Source: Puia sp963703355
GTDB taxonomy: Bacteria; Bacteroidota; Bacteroidia; Chitinophagales; Chitinophagaceae
NCBI GenBank assembly: GCA_963703355.1
Contig: OY969813.1
Location: forward strand, 1,364,001-1,428,000
Direction: 5' to 3'
DNA: 64,000 bases
Shown here piece after piece: positions 52,108 to 62,542 of this stretch. How positions within the stretch are numbered: position 1 is the stretch's first letter; every line of letters begins with the position of its first letter. Made by a program: the position numbers and the translations under genes. Under the pieces are notes generated by a model. That model had not been told where the DNA came from. It did not search any database and was given only the letters and a program-made list of their open reading frames with translations.

Positions 52108-55100
52108 CTGAAAAATGCCGGTAAAATAGTTCGCAGGACGCTGCTCACCCTTCTCCTACTATTAGTCTTCCTGTGGGCACTCATCCATACACATCCCGTT
52201 CAAAACTGGCTGCTGGCAAGGGTTACAACTACTTTATCGAAGAATCTGCATGCGCAGGTTTCCATTCAGGATATAGATTTTTCGCTTTTCAATAAAATGA
52301 AACTGAATGGCGTCTTGGTGAAAGACCAGAAGGGAGATACCCTGATTTCTTCAGGACAGGTTCGGGTGAATATCACCGACTGGTTCTTTTTTAAGGATAA
52401 AATTGAGTTAAAGTACATTGGCCTCGCTGATACTTATGTGCATTTAAACAGGATCGATTCCATATGGAATTATCAGTTTCTTGCCGATTATTTCGGTTCC
52501 GGTCCTTCTTCCGAGAAAAAAACCATTCAATTATTGGTTCGTGATATCGATATATCCAAACTCCATTTACTTAAACAGGACGCGTGGCGGGGTGAGGACA
52601 TCGAGTTAAGTCTGAATGAATTTTCAATGGATGCGGAACAACTGGATCTCAGCAAAAAAAAAGCAGTGATCCATTTATTAAAATTCTCGAATCCCGATTT
52701 TTCCATTCGAAGTTATACTGGTAACCGTCCTCCTTCAGCCAGCGATAGTATCAACACACCGATTGATTCACTTCATCTGCGATGGAATCCTGCCGACTGG
52801 AATATCGTAGTGCGGCACATCATTATCGACAACGGCTCTTTCCGCGACGATCAACTGACCGACAGAAACACATCCCCGGTATTTGACAGTCATCACATGT
52901 ACTTTTATAATATCAGGGGGGATTTTCAAGATGTTTCCTTTGTAAAAGACAGCATCAAAGCAAAAATGCATTTGTCAACAAAAGAAAAATCCGGCTTTAA
53001 CGTGCAGGAACTGAGTTCCATTATTAAATGTTATCCCGAAGGAATGGAGTTTCAAGACTTCGATTTGAATACGGGTAAAAGTCGCCTGAGAAACTATCTG
53101 GCTTTTCATTTTAAAAGCTTCGATGATCTTTCCTCATTTACGACCAAGGTTAAAATTCAGGCCGACCTCGCCAATGCAACCATCAACAGTGACGACATCG
53201 CCTTTTTCGCTGCCGACCTTAAAACCTGGAAAAAAAATATCCTGTTGTCAGGTAAAATAAAAGGATCTGTTTCGGACCTCACGGGAAAAAACATTCTGAT
53301 AAAAGCAGGGTCAAATACGCAACTGGATGGAGATTTTCATTTAGTTGGCCTGCCTGATATTAATAAAACTTTTATTGACTTCAGTTCGAACAATTTCCGA
53401 ACTACTTACCGCGACCTGATTACCTTCATGCCTTCTTTAAGGAAAATAGAGAACCCCAGGATTGACCGGATAGAAAATCTTCGCTTTACGGGAAACTTCC
53501 AGGGAACAATTCAGCATTTTTTGACTTCAGGCACTATTGAAACAAACCTCGGAACGATCGTTACCAATGTAAATATGCAATTGCCTGGCGGAAATAACCC
53601 CGCTACTTATTCGGGCAGTATGCTGACCAATGATTTTCAATTGGGAAGATTTTTAGACGACAGTACGCTTGGTAAAATATCTTTCAACGGAAAAGTGCAG
53701 GGAATGGGCCTTGCATTAAATACAATCAATGCAAGTTTAGATGGGAACATCAGAGAGTTCAACTACCATGGTTATTCGTATGAAGATATTTTTGTAAACG
53801 GTCAGGTAACAAAAAAAAGATTTAATGGGAAAATAATATCAAAAGACTCCAATTTACATGCAACACTCATAGGTCTGATTGATTACAGTCAGGCTGTTCC
53901 TAAATTTGACTTTAGTGCGGAAATAGATACAGCCAATTTAAAGCAACTTCATTTTACGAAGGACAGCATCGCATTTACAGGTAAACTTCGATTTAATTTT
54001 ACCGGAAATGACATCGACCATTTTCTTGGCAAAGCAAGGATATTTGATGCATCGATATTCAACAAAGGTCAGCGCATGATATTCGATTCACTGGTGGTAG
54101 AATCGAATATCATTGACAGCAGTAAGACCATAACAGTGATGAGCAATGAATTTGAAGGTGCCATTGTGGGTGAATTCTCGATAAAAAAACTACCCGCATC
54201 TTTCCAGGAATTTCTGCACCGATATTATCCGAGTTACATAAAACCAACTACAATAAACCTGAGTAAGGAAAAATTCAGTTTTGTTATTACCACAAGGCAG
54301 GTAGATCCTTATCTGAACCTTTTTACAAACGATATCAGAGGTTTTAATAATACCAATATCAATGGCCGGATTAACAGCGATCAAAACCTGCTGAACATAA
54401 ATGCAGATGTCCCGCAATTCAATTACAAAAACATTTCGTTCTATAAAGTGGAGCTGAAAGGTAATGGAAACTACGACAGCCTTTCACTTGAAACGAATAT
54501 TGGAGAAGTATATGTGAATGATAGTCTTCATTTTCCGTTGACCCATATCCAACTCCGGTCGTTCAACGACATCTCTGACGTCAAAATAAACACCAGCGCA
54601 AATCAGACACTCAATGCTGCAAATATTTCTGCAAGAGTGCAGACGCTGACAGACGGCGTGAAGATAAAATTCAACCCTTCCACCTTTGACATCAACAGCA
54701 AAACCTGGACTATTGATAAAAATGGAGAGTTATATTTCAGCAAAAATATAGTGGGTGCTGAGTCAATGAGGATTTACAATGGCGATCAGCAATTTCTGGT
54801 GAGCACAACACCATCGGGAGAAGGAAACTGGAATGATGTTCACATGGAATTGCATAAAATAAATATCGGTGACTTCGCACCTTTCTTTATAAAAGATGAG
54901 AGAGTAGAAGGTGTTCTGACAGGCAAAGTAGACATTACGGATCCTTTTAATCATACGTACGCAAAATTTAGTGGTACTGCTGAATATTTTCGTTTCTCGA
55001 ATGATTCTGTAGGTAAAATAAATCTGACAGCCGATTACAGTAAGCAAACAGGGATTGTTAATGGGACCGTTAACTCTGACAACAAAGATTATCACTTTGA

Positions 55101-56883
55101 TTTGAAGGGAATATTCAATACAAGCGACAGTGCTGCTCAGCCAATCAATATCATGATCCCTAACATGGTAAATACCAAAATTGATTTGCTGGAAAAATAT
55201 ATAGGGACCATTTTCAGCAATGTCACTGGTTACGCTACTGGCTCATTACAAATCGTTGGGCCTGGTGACAGCCTGAACTATATCGGTGACCTGCAACTTA
55301 CTGATGCAAGGTTACACGTGAATTATACGCGTTGTACCTATCGCATACCCTCTGCATTGGTTCACATGCGGGCCGATCAGATAGATTTTGGATCATTCCA
55401 AATACTCGACTCACTGGGCAACACGGCGGAAGTAACCAAAGGCAAATTATATCATCGTTCTTTCAGAAACCTTAGTTATGATTTTGCGATTAACTCCAAC
55501 AAGTTAATGCTGTTAAATACTAAAATTACCGACAACAACCAGTTTTACGGAACGATGATTGGCAGGGCTAATTGCAGTCTCACAGGGCCCCAGGAGGATT
55601 TACAAATGTATATTAAAGGTGAACCGACCGACAGTTCAAATATATATCTGCCTACCAATACCAGTCGTGAAAGCGCCGATGCTGATTTTATAGTTTGGAA
55701 AGTATATGGTAAGGAAATGAAAAAACAGGCGGCTACGTCTTCTTCAAATAATTTCACCGTAAATCTGGATGTTACGGCCAATAATTATGCAAATGTTTAT
55801 TTGATTATTGATCCGCTGACAAAAGATATAATCAAGGCAACCGGACATGGAAATCTGCAAATGCGCGTTGGGACCAATGAAGACATGAGTATACGGGGTT
55901 TATACGTAATTGATAAGGGTAACTATAATTTTTCGTTTCAGTCTTTTATTAAAAAGCCGTTTGAATTCATGCAGGGAACGGAGAATTTTATTCGCTGGTC
56001 GGGCGATCCTTATGATGCTGATATCAATATCCATGCATTGTATGAAGCAGAAAATATTCAATTCAACGATTTAAAAGAAGACACCAAAGGTTCCACAGCA
56101 CTAACGGGTAATACCAAAAACTACATCGGGCCTATCTGGGTCGTTGCTTCATTAAAGGATAAACTGATGCATCCCACAATCACTTTTGAATTACAACTGC
56201 CACCCAAGAGTGAATTGCGAAATGATATCAATGCACAATGGACGCTTGACAGAATTAACAGCGATCCGGGAGAATTAAACAAACAGGTTGCTTTCCTGCT
56301 TGTGTTTAACAGTTTCGGTCCTACAAGTACGAGTTCAGCTGCTTTTTCAGCGAACGATGCTGTGGGTGGTATTTTTGTATCGAGTATCTCCAGTTATATT
56401 TCCAGCGCTTTGAGTTCTTCCTTTTCAAACTATTTTCAACGGGTATTTAAAGACAAAAGCATACGTGTAAATTTTAATACCGCATTCTACAACGGCACCG
56501 CGCTGGAAACAAATGAACAAACGAGTGCGTCTACCTATGACCGCACAAATCTGAATCTTTCAGTTATTAAAAGTTATTTCAACGAGCGGCTAACGTTTAC
56601 GGTGGGAAGTGCACTGGATTTTGGTTTAACAACCCAGCAAGCTACTTATGCGGCAGTGCAATTTTTGCCAACCGTAACTGCAGAATGGAAGCTTACTGAA
56701 AACGGTCGTGTTGTTCTTACTTTTTTTTATCGCGACTCTTATAACTATCTGTCACTCGGCAATCATACGATGAACAGTTCGGGAACCAGTATTTCATATC
56801 GTCGTGACTTCGACAGACTTGATGAGCTGTTAAAGAAAAAGAAAAAACCCGTGGTCGGTGCTACAACAGAAGCGAAAAACTGA
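52108..56883 (+). CDS. tamB: Translocation/assembly module TamB, with probable CTG start
   Basis: The first ATG (52297) would give 1528 residues without an anchor. Reading the frame upstream adds 63 codons that form a typical TamB N-terminus: KNAGKIVRRT, a membrane helix (LLTLLLLLVFLWALI) and VQNWLLARVTTTLSKNL. An in-frame TAA sits seven codons above Lys2, and the only plausible initiator between is CTG at 52108, giving 1591 residues. Long repetitive beta-strand region, then the DUF490/TamB C-terminus (DINIHALYEA, LRNDINAQW, AFLLVFNSFG). It spans the periplasm and aids outer-membrane lipid or protein delivery. Confidence 0.88.
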   Translation: MKNAGKIVRRTLLTLLLLLVFLWALIHTHPVQNWLLARVTTTLSKNLHAQVSIQDIDFSLFNKMKLNGVLVKDQKGDTLISSGQVRVNITDWFFFKDKIELKYIGLADTYVHLNRIDSIWNYQFLADYFGSGPSSEKKTIQLLVRDIDISKLHLLKQDAWRGEDIELSLNEFSMDAEQLDLSKKKAVIHLLKFSNPDFSIRSYTGNRPPSASDSINTPIDSLHLRWNPADWNIVVRHIIIDNGSFRDDQLTDRNTSPVFDSHHMYFYNIRGDFQDVSFVKDSIKAKMHLSTKEKSGFNVQELSSIIKCYPEGMEFQDFDLNTGKSRLRNYLAFHFKSFDDLSSFTTKVKIQADLANATINSDDIAFFAADLKTWKKNILLSGKIKGSVSDLTGKNILIKAGSNTQLDGDFHLVGLPDINKTFIDFSSNNFRTTYRDLITFMPSLRKIENPRIDRIENLRFTGNFQGTIQHFLTSGTIETNLGTIVTNVNMQLPGGNNPATYSGSMLTNDFQLGRFLDDSTLGKISFNGKVQGMGLALNTINASLDGNIREFNYHGYSYEDIFVNGQVTKKRFNGKIISKDSNLHATLIGLIDYSQAVPKFDFSAEIDTANLKQLHFTKDSIAFTGKLRFNFTGNDIDHFLGKARIFDASIFNKGQRMIFDSLVVESNIIDSSKTITVMSNEFEGAIVGEFSIKKLPASFQEFLHRYYPSYIKPTTINLSKEKFSFVITTRQVDPYLNLFTNDIRGFNNTNINGRINSDQNLLNINADVPQFNYKNISFYKVELKGNGNYDSLSLETNIGEVYVNDSLHFPLTHIQLRSFNDISDVKINTSANQTLNAANISARVQTLTDGVKIKFNPSTFDINSKTWTIDKNGELYFSKNIVGAESMRIYNGDQQFLVSTTPSGEGNWNDVHMELHKINIGDFAPFFIKDERVEGVLTGKVDITDPFNHTYAKFSGTAEYFRFSNDSVGKINLTADYSKQTGIVNGTVNSDNKDYHFDLKGIFNTSDSAAQPINIMIPNMVNTKIDLLEKYIGTIFSNVTGYATGSLQIVGPGDSLNYIGDLQLTDARLHVNYTRCTYRIPSALVHMRADQIDFGSFQILDSLGNTAEVTKGKLYHRSFRNLSYDFAINSNKLMLLNTKITDNNQFYGTMIGRANCSLTGPQEDLQMYIKGEPTDSSNIYLPTNTSRESADADFIVWKVYGKEMKKQAATSSSNNFTVNLDVTANNYANVYLIIDPLTKDIIKATGHGNLQMRVGTNEDMSIRGLYVIDKGNYNFSFQSFIKKPFEFMQGTENFIRWSGDPYDADINIHALYEAENIQFNDLKEDTKGSTALTGNTKNYIGPIWVVASLKDKLMHPTITFELQLPPKSELRNDINAQWTLDRINSDPGELNKQVAFLLVFNSFGPTSTSSAAFSANDAVGGIFVSSISSYISSALSSSFSNYFQRVFKDKSIRVNFNTAFYNGTALETNEQTSASTYDRTNLNLSVIKSYFNERLTFTVGSALDFGLTTQQATYAAVQFLPTVTAEWKLTENGRVVLTFFYRDSYNYLSLGNHTMNSSGTSISYRRDFDRLDELLKKKKKPVVGATTEAKN

Positions 56884-56884
56884 G

Positions 56885-57014
56885 GAAAGTATGGGAGTAT
56901 GGGAGTAATTTTTTAAATTTTGATTAGTACATTATGAACCCCACTTTTTTAAGCTGTAACAAATTAAAAGTTTCACACTCCCATACTCCCATACTCCCAT
57001 ACTCCCATACTTTC
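56885..57014. terminator. Perfect 22-bp inverted repeat of ATGGGAGT octamers between tamB and ribBA
   Basis: 56885-56906 is the exact reverse complement of 56993-57014 (GAAAGTATGGGAGT... on the outer side). The right side has extra octamers (from 56975). It begins 1 bp after the tamB stop and ends 1 bp before the ribBA stop. A long bidirectional terminator or 3'-end stabiliser is the likely role. Confidence 0.75.
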
Positions 57015-57015
57015 T

Positions 57016-58221
57016 TCATTCCTGTTCCTGCAGTTCGTGACCGAGCTTGTCGCGCTTGGTATTCAAATAGCGCTCATTGTGAGGATTTGACGGTATTTGG
57101 ATTGGTATCGTTTCTACTATTTCAAGACCATAACCTGAAAGACCAGATCTTTTCTTGGGATTGTTACTGATCAGTTTGAGTCGGCTCACACCCATATAAC
57201 GCAGGATTTGCGCACCCACACCGTAGTCTCTTTTGTCCATAGGGAATCCGAGATGGAGATTTGCTTCCACCGTATCCATTCCTTGCTCCTGGAGCTTATA
57301 TGCTTTTAATTTATTTAATAACCCAATACCGCGGCCTTCCTGGTTCATATATAAAATGATACCTTTTTTATTAGCCTCGACCATTTGCATGGCTTTTTGT
57401 AATTGTTCGCCACAGTCACATCGAAGAGAACCCAAAATGTCTCCGGTGAAACAGGAAGAGTGAACCCGTACGAGTACCGGTTCATTTTCCTTCCACTCAC
57501 CCTTGTATAACGCAAGGTGTTCGTTGGATGTATTTTTTTCTCTGAATGCAATCAATTTGAAATGGCCAAATTTGGTTGGCATGTCAACCCTCACAATTTC
57601 TTCTATAAGAGAATCCGTTTTCAGACGATACTCTATCAGATCGCGAATTGAAATCAATTTAAAATCAAAACGTTTGGCAATTTCCTTTAGTTCAGGTAAT
57701 CTGGCCATGGATCCGTCTTCATTCATGATTTCCACCAGAATACCCGCAGCTTCATATCCTGCCAAACGAGCGAGGTCAATGGTTGCCTCTGTATGGCCGG
57801 CCCTCCTTAATACTCCTCCTTTTTTTGCACGAAGGGGGAATATGTGTCCGGGTCTTCCCAGATCACCTGGTTTTGTTTGCGGATTAATAAGTGCCTGAAT
57901 TGTCAATGCCCGGTCATGAGCCGAAATACCGGTGGTGCATCCATGCCCCAGTAAATCTACCGAAACAGTAAATGCCGTTTCATGCAAAGCCGTATTATTA
58001 TTGACCATCAGCTCAAGTTCCAGTTCGTCACAACGCTCTTCAACAAGCGGCGCACAAATGAGACCGCGTCCGTATTTGCTCATAAAATTTATTACTTCGG
58101 GGGTTGCATTGCGGGCTGCAGTGATAAAATCACCCTCATTTTCGCGATCCTCATCATCTACAACAATTACCAACCGACCCTGACGAATGGATTCTATGGC
58201 GTCTTCAATTCTGTCTAACAT
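57016..58221 (-). CDS. ribBA: Bifunctional DHBP synthase / GTP cyclohydrolase II
   Basis: 401 residues. N-terminal RibB domain (1-200): VVDDEDRENEGDFI, FMSKYGRGLICAP and RRAGHTEATIDLARLAG. C-terminal RibA domain: RVHSSCFTGDILGSLRCDCGEQL with the three zinc Cys, then YMNQEGRGIGL and MGVSRLKLISNNPKK. It makes the two riboflavin precursors. I saw no FMN riboswitch in the 299-bp divergent spacer. Confidence 0.97.
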   Translation of the reverse strand: MLDRIEDAIESIRQGRLVIVVDDEDRENEGDFITAARNATPEVINFMSKYGRGLICAPLVEERCDELELELMVNNNTALHETAFTVSVDLLGHGCTTGISAHDRALTIQALINPQTKPGDLGRPGHIFPLRAKKGGVLRRAGHTEATIDLARLAGYEAAGILVEIMNEDGSMARLPELKEIAKRFDFKLISIRDLIEYRLKTDSLIEEIVRVDMPTKFGHFKLIAFREKNTSNEHLALYKGEWKENEPVLVRVHSSCFTGDILGSLRCDCGEQLQKAMQMVEANKKGIILYMNQEGRGIGLLNKLKAYKLQEQGMDTVEANLHLGFPMDKRDYGVGAQILRYMGVSRLKLISNNPKKRSGLSGYGLEIVETIPIQIPSNPHNERYLNTKRDKLGHELQEQE

Positions 58222-58520
58222 GCATTTTATTTAAGGATTAAAGTTACAATTTATAAATGCCTTTACATATCCCATCTAATTCATTGATTTGCAATTGTCA
58301 AGATCAATGAAATACAAAAATTTATTGCTTTTTAAAGAATGTTAATAAAAAATTATGTTATAAAAATTTTAACATTTGAATTTTCCTTTTCTTTATTCTT
58401 TGATTTTTGTTCCCACCGATTGCTTTCTAAACCTATCAGATTGCTGCTGTATTTGTTAATGGTTATTTAATCATCCATACGAATATTCTTTTTTTCAAGT
58501 GCCTTTATTTTACAAACTAA
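58222..58520. other. AT-rich divergent intergenic region between ribBA and the TonB receptor
   Basis: 299 bp with no ORF, array or strong hairpin. A TAACTTTA-like box for ribBA (minus, about 25 bp before its start) is the only promoter-like element I see; none is convincing for the receptor. Confidence 0.5.
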
Positions 58521-61500
58521 ATGAATCGCTTTATGAGAAAACAACTCTTGTTTACCTTGCTATGCGTATTTAGCAGTTATTTAGCGTTAGCACAGGAAAC
58601 GACTTGTCAGATTTTGGGAACCGTAACAGATGGCAAATTAGGTTTGGCAGGTGCGACGGTGGTCGCGCTTCATACTCCTTCAGGCACCCGGTATGCGACC
58701 ACCACCAGGAAAGACGGTCGCTATAATCTTGCTGGTCTGCGCATTGGCGGTCCATATACAGTTATCATCACTTATGTGGGCTTCAAGACCGACAAACAGG
58801 AAAACATTAATCTTGTTCTCGGCCAGGACTTTACTTCAGATTTTACCCTCGCTCCTGAATCTGTTCAGCTAACTGAAGTCGTGGTGTCAGCAACACGTCA
58901 AAACAAAATCTTTAACAATAGTCATACTGGTAGTCAGGAATTTATCACACGTTCCCAATTAGAACAGTTACCAACTATCAATCGTTCAATTTCTGATTTC
59001 ACAAAACTGGAACCTACTGCCAACACTACTTCATTTGGAACAAGTTTCGGAGGCCGGAGTGCACAATACAACAATATAACCGTTGATGGCGCAAACTTTA
59101 ACAACGGATTTGGATTGTCGAGTACGCTTGGAGGACAAACCGGTGCCCAGCCGATAAGCCTCGAGGCCATCGATCAGATTCAGGTTAATGTTTCTCCTTA
59201 TGATGTTCGACAGGGAGGATTCACAGGCGCAGGTGTGAACACCATTACAAAGAGCGGGACAAATACTTTCAGAGCCAGTGTCTATACTTATATCAAGGGA
59301 CCAAACTTACAGGGATATAATGTGGAAGATGTTACCGTTGCAAAATCACCTTTTAGTTTTAATACCTGGGGGTTTTCACTTGGAGGACCCATTATTAAAA
59401 ATAAGTTGTTCTTCTTCGTAAACTATGAAGATGTAAAACAAACAGCCCCTGCCTATACCGTTGTTGCGAGCGGAGGACCTTCCGGCCAGTCGCCAAGCGC
59501 AGGAGTTGTTTCACAGGCGAATTACGATTCGCTGACTGCCCTGGCAAATTTTCTTAAAACCAAATACAATTATGACCCAGGTGCTTTCCAGGGATACTCA
59601 TTTGCATCAGCGAGCAAAAAAATCACTGCAAGAATTGACTTTAATATCAACAACAAAAATACGTTGACATTAAAATACAATTACCTGAGATCTTATTCAG
59701 AACAACCTCAGAGCACAAGTCGTGCAGGCGCGGGATTTGTTAAAGGACCCGCTTCGCAAAACTATACATTCGGTCTCCCTTACAGTGGCAGCAAATACGT
59801 GATCAACAATAATTTTGACATTTATCTCATCGAACTAAATACAAGATTTAATAATACACTCTCAAATAAATTCCAAATTGGATATACTAAAGAAAGAGAC
59901 CCCCGTGCACCGGGAGTTCCGGGAACTACCATGCCCATGGTCGATATCCTGAATGGCAGTAACGTATATGCTTCCTTTGGATATGAAACCTATACTTACA
60001 ATAACCTGATCAATACAGACGTGTATCAATTGTCAGACATACTGACTATGTACAAGGGAGCGCACGAAATTACCTTCGGTACACAGAATTATTCAAGAAA
60101 ATACACCGACGCATTCGTACCCAGTTTTGCAGGAAGTTATCAGTTCCCTTCCCTTACTGCATTTTACAATGCGGCAAACGGACTAGGCAATGTGGACAAT
60201 TATTATCAGCAATGGTCGAATATACCGGGCGGGGCTTTCCCATTCTATTCGGCAGGATCAACCGAAATTGGTTTGTTTGTACAGGATAAATGGAGAATGA
60301 CAAATACGTTCACTTTAACTTACGGGCTCCGATATGACATGACCATTTATAAAAATTTGTTTCTCGACAATCCTTACTTCGACAATCTCACATTTAAGAA
60401 TGGTGCATCCTATAATATTGGCAAAGCACCTGGAAATGCGGTATTGCTTTCACCAAGAATTGGATTTAACTGGGACGCATTGGGAGACAGAACACTCCAG
60501 GTAAGAGGTGGTTTTGGAATTTTCAACGGTCCACCTCCATTTGTGTGGCTGGCTAATCAGGGAGGAAATAATGGAGTTTTGATTGCAGGCGGAAACTATA
60601 CTAATGTTCCTTTCACGTCAAATGCTATTGCAAACCCGCCGCCACCTGTTAATACAACACCTCCCGCAAAAACACAAAGTGCGGCAAGTTATGGTGCTGC
60701 AGTAACTGATCACAATTTCAAATATCCAACGATCATTAAAACAGGACTTGCAATAGATAAAAAAATAGGAGACGACTGGATTGTTACTGTAGAAGGAAAT
60801 TATTCCAAGGATATTAACGCTGTGTATTTTTCCAATCTCAACCTGAATGAATCCAATGGTTATGCTTTGTCTGGGGCCGATAACAGGATAAGGTACCTCA
60901 CGGGTTCATCTACGAGTAATAAATACTGGTACGGTCAGGGAGCGGGAGGAGCATCTCCGGATACGCCGAATTTGAGTAGTGCCATTTTAATGAAGAATGC
61001 CTCACAAGGTTATGCATATACACTTACTGGACGCATTCAAAAATCTATTCACAATCTGACAGTGAGTGTTGCTTACACCTACAGTGTGGCGAAAAATATT
61101 GCAACCGGCGGTAGTACCGCTTCTTCATTATGGAGTGGCAGACCTGTCGGCAATGCAGATCCCAATGGCGCGAATCTCGCCTATGCAGACTATTATCAGC
61201 CACACAGGGTAATCGCGACAGCAAATTATCGTGTCCTGTATGGTGACCATTATGCTACTTCTGTAGGACTCATATTTCAGGCAGCTCCATCAGGTGTTGG
61301 ATCGTATACTTACGGAAACGATTTGAATGGTGATGGTAATTCCGGAAATGATCTAATATATATCCCAAGAAATTCGGGTGAGATTAATCTGATTGATGTG
61401 GGCTCTTATAACAGTGCAACGATGTCGGGAACCACCACTGGAACTGCAAAAGATCCCAGGACATCCGCGCAGATCTGGTCTCAGTTAAACAGTTTTATCA

Positions 61501-61895
61501 ATCAGGATCATTACCTGTCAAGACATCGCGGACAATATGCAGAAGCAAATGCGGTAGTATTTCCATTCTTCAAAGATTTGGATATGAATATTACGCAGGA
61601 TATATACTTCAATACAAGGATCAAAGGTGAGACTGATAAACACACATTGAGGTTATCTCTGGATTTAATAAACGTTGGAAATTTCCTGAATAAAAACTGG
61701 GGACTTGTAAAACTTCAGAATACTACGACTCCTTTAACATTTGAAGGAATGGCTGCCGATGGTAAAACTCCCCTGTTTTCGTTTCCATATGCAGATGCAA
61801 CCAATTTTGTACCCCTCGTAAATAGTTTTTCAAATAACACATCTATTGTTTCACGCTGGCAACTACAGTTTGGAATAAAGTACTTATTTAACTAA
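58521..61895 (+). CDS. TonB-dependent receptor with N-terminal CarboxypepD_reg domain (Oar-like)
   Basis: 1124 residues. Signal peptide (through LALAQ), a beta-sandwich domain at about 28-110 (ILGTVTDGKLGLAGATVVAL, TTRKDGRYNLAGL), then a plug (LTEVVVSATRQNK, VDGANFNNGFGL, NTITKSGTNTFRASVY) and a 22-strand-type barrel rich in Tyr/Phe turns, ending QLQFGIKYLFN with the terminal aromatic. It is an outer-membrane importer; there is no SusD, so it is not a standard polysaccharide utilisation locus. The next gene encodes a matching small lipoprotein. Confidence 0.93.
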   Translation: MNRFMRKQLLFTLLCVFSSYLALAQETTCQILGTVTDGKLGLAGATVVALHTPSGTRYATTTRKDGRYNLAGLRIGGPYTVIITYVGFKTDKQENINLVLGQDFTSDFTLAPESVQLTEVVVSATRQNKIFNNSHTGSQEFITRSQLEQLPTINRSISDFTKLEPTANTTSFGTSFGGRSAQYNNITVDGANFNNGFGLSSTLGGQTGAQPISLEAIDQIQVNVSPYDVRQGGFTGAGVNTITKSGTNTFRASVYTYIKGPNLQGYNVEDVTVAKSPFSFNTWGFSLGGPIIKNKLFFFVNYEDVKQTAPAYTVVASGGPSGQSPSAGVVSQANYDSLTALANFLKTKYNYDPGAFQGYSFASASKKITARIDFNINNKNTLTLKYNYLRSYSEQPQSTSRAGAGFVKGPASQNYTFGLPYSGSKYVINNNFDIYLIELNTRFNNTLSNKFQIGYTKERDPRAPGVPGTTMPMVDILNGSNVYASFGYETYTYNNLINTDVYQLSDILTMYKGAHEITFGTQNYSRKYTDAFVPSFAGSYQFPSLTAFYNAANGLGNVDNYYQQWSNIPGGAFPFYSAGSTEIGLFVQDKWRMTNTFTLTYGLRYDMTIYKNLFLDNPYFDNLTFKNGASYNIGKAPGNAVLLSPRIGFNWDALGDRTLQVRGGFGIFNGPPPFVWLANQGGNNGVLIAGGNYTNVPFTSNAIANPPPPVNTTPPAKTQSAASYGAAVTDHNFKYPTIIKTGLAIDKKIGDDWIVTVEGNYSKDINAVYFSNLNLNESNGYALSGADNRIRYLTGSSTSNKYWYGQGAGGASPDTPNLSSAILMKNASQGYAYTLTGRIQKSIHNLTVSVAYTYSVAKNIATGGSTASSLWSGRPVGNADPNGANLAYADYYQPHRVIATANYRVLYGDHYATSVGLIFQAAPSGVGSYTYGNDLNGDGNSGNDLIYIPRNSGEINLIDVGSYNSATMSGTTTGTAKDPRTSAQIWSQLNSFINQDHYLSRHRGQYAEANAVVFPFFKDLDMNITQDIYFNTRIKGETDKHTLRLSLDLINVGNFLNKNWGLVKLQNTTTPLTFEGMAADGKTPLFSFPYADATNFVPLVNSFSNNTSIVSRWQLQFGIKYLFN

Positions 61896-61914
61896 ATAAC
61901 TAATTCGAAGAAAA

Positions 61915-62403
61915 ATGAAAAAGATATATTTATTCTCTCTGATATTTTCGGGCATTCTGACTTTTAGTTGTACCAAGAACACCAGTGTTCCACCGTACAC
62001 TCCACCTATTGCAAATAACTTTACGGTGACATCAATGAATCACACAAAGGACACAGTAAACGTGGGTGACACCATCTACCTGACTGTAGCGGGAACGATG
62101 TACGACACGCTGAGTGTGTACACCTATCTAACGATCAAATCGTCTGCCAGCGGCTCCCCTGTGTACAGTTATGGCAGTTCCTCTGCACCAATTAAACTGA
62201 CGAGGGTTCTTGGTTCTGCCAATGTGAATGATGTAAATCCATGGACTTCGATAATTCGGGTGACGGGAGTAACGTCTATCCCAAATTCCAAACTTACGAT
62301 TTCCGGCAACTTCATTTATCAATTGAGTCTGAGCAGCGAGGGAGGTGGTCTCGCTACCGCAACTGATGGCGGAGTCGTAAATAAAACAGTGTTTATACAG
62401 TAA
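61915..62403 (+). CDS. Small lipoprotein beside the TonB receptor
   Basis: 162 residues with lipobox LTFSCTKN. The mature part is beta-rich with many Ser/Thr/Gly (VGDTIYLTVAGTMYDTLSVY, ISGNFIYQLSLSSEGGG), resembling an Ig-like or surface-exposed sandwich. It starts 19 bp after the receptor stop, so it is likely co-transcribed and may assist ligand capture. No family recognised. Confidence 0.75.
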   Translation: MKKIYLFSLIFSGILTFSCTKNTSVPPYTPPIANNFTVTSMNHTKDTVNVGDTIYLTVAGTMYDTLSVYTYLTIKSSASGSPVYSYGSSSAPIKLTRVLGSANVNDVNPWTSIIRVTGVTSIPNSKLTISGNFIYQLSLSSEGGGLATATDGGVVNKTVFIQ

Positions 62404-62542
62404 AGCTTAAGGCGTAGAGCTCAAGGCTAAATCTGTGTGGAAATGTGAAAATGAATAATTTTTACAAATCAAAGATTTCAGCATACTGCAAAGAGCGCTT
62501 CAGGCTTTACGTTTTACGCCTTACGCTTTACGCCTTACGCTT
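62403..62542. repeat. Heptamer array pair (AAGCTTA AGGCGTA / TACGCTT TACGCCT)
   Basis: Left arm 62403-62430: AAGCTTA AGGCGTA GAGCTCA AGGCTAA, sharing its first base with the lipoprotein stop. Right arm 62501-62542: CAGGCTT TACGTTT TACGCCT TACGCTT TACGCCT TACGCTT. The right arm contains the stop codon and last codons of the minus-strand esterase. Between the arms lie degenerate GAAAATGTG-like words. Confidence 0.88.

Noticed and set aside
58222..58520. FMN riboswitch before ribBA
   Set aside because: No multi-stem conserved RFN core; the region is AT-rich and featureless.
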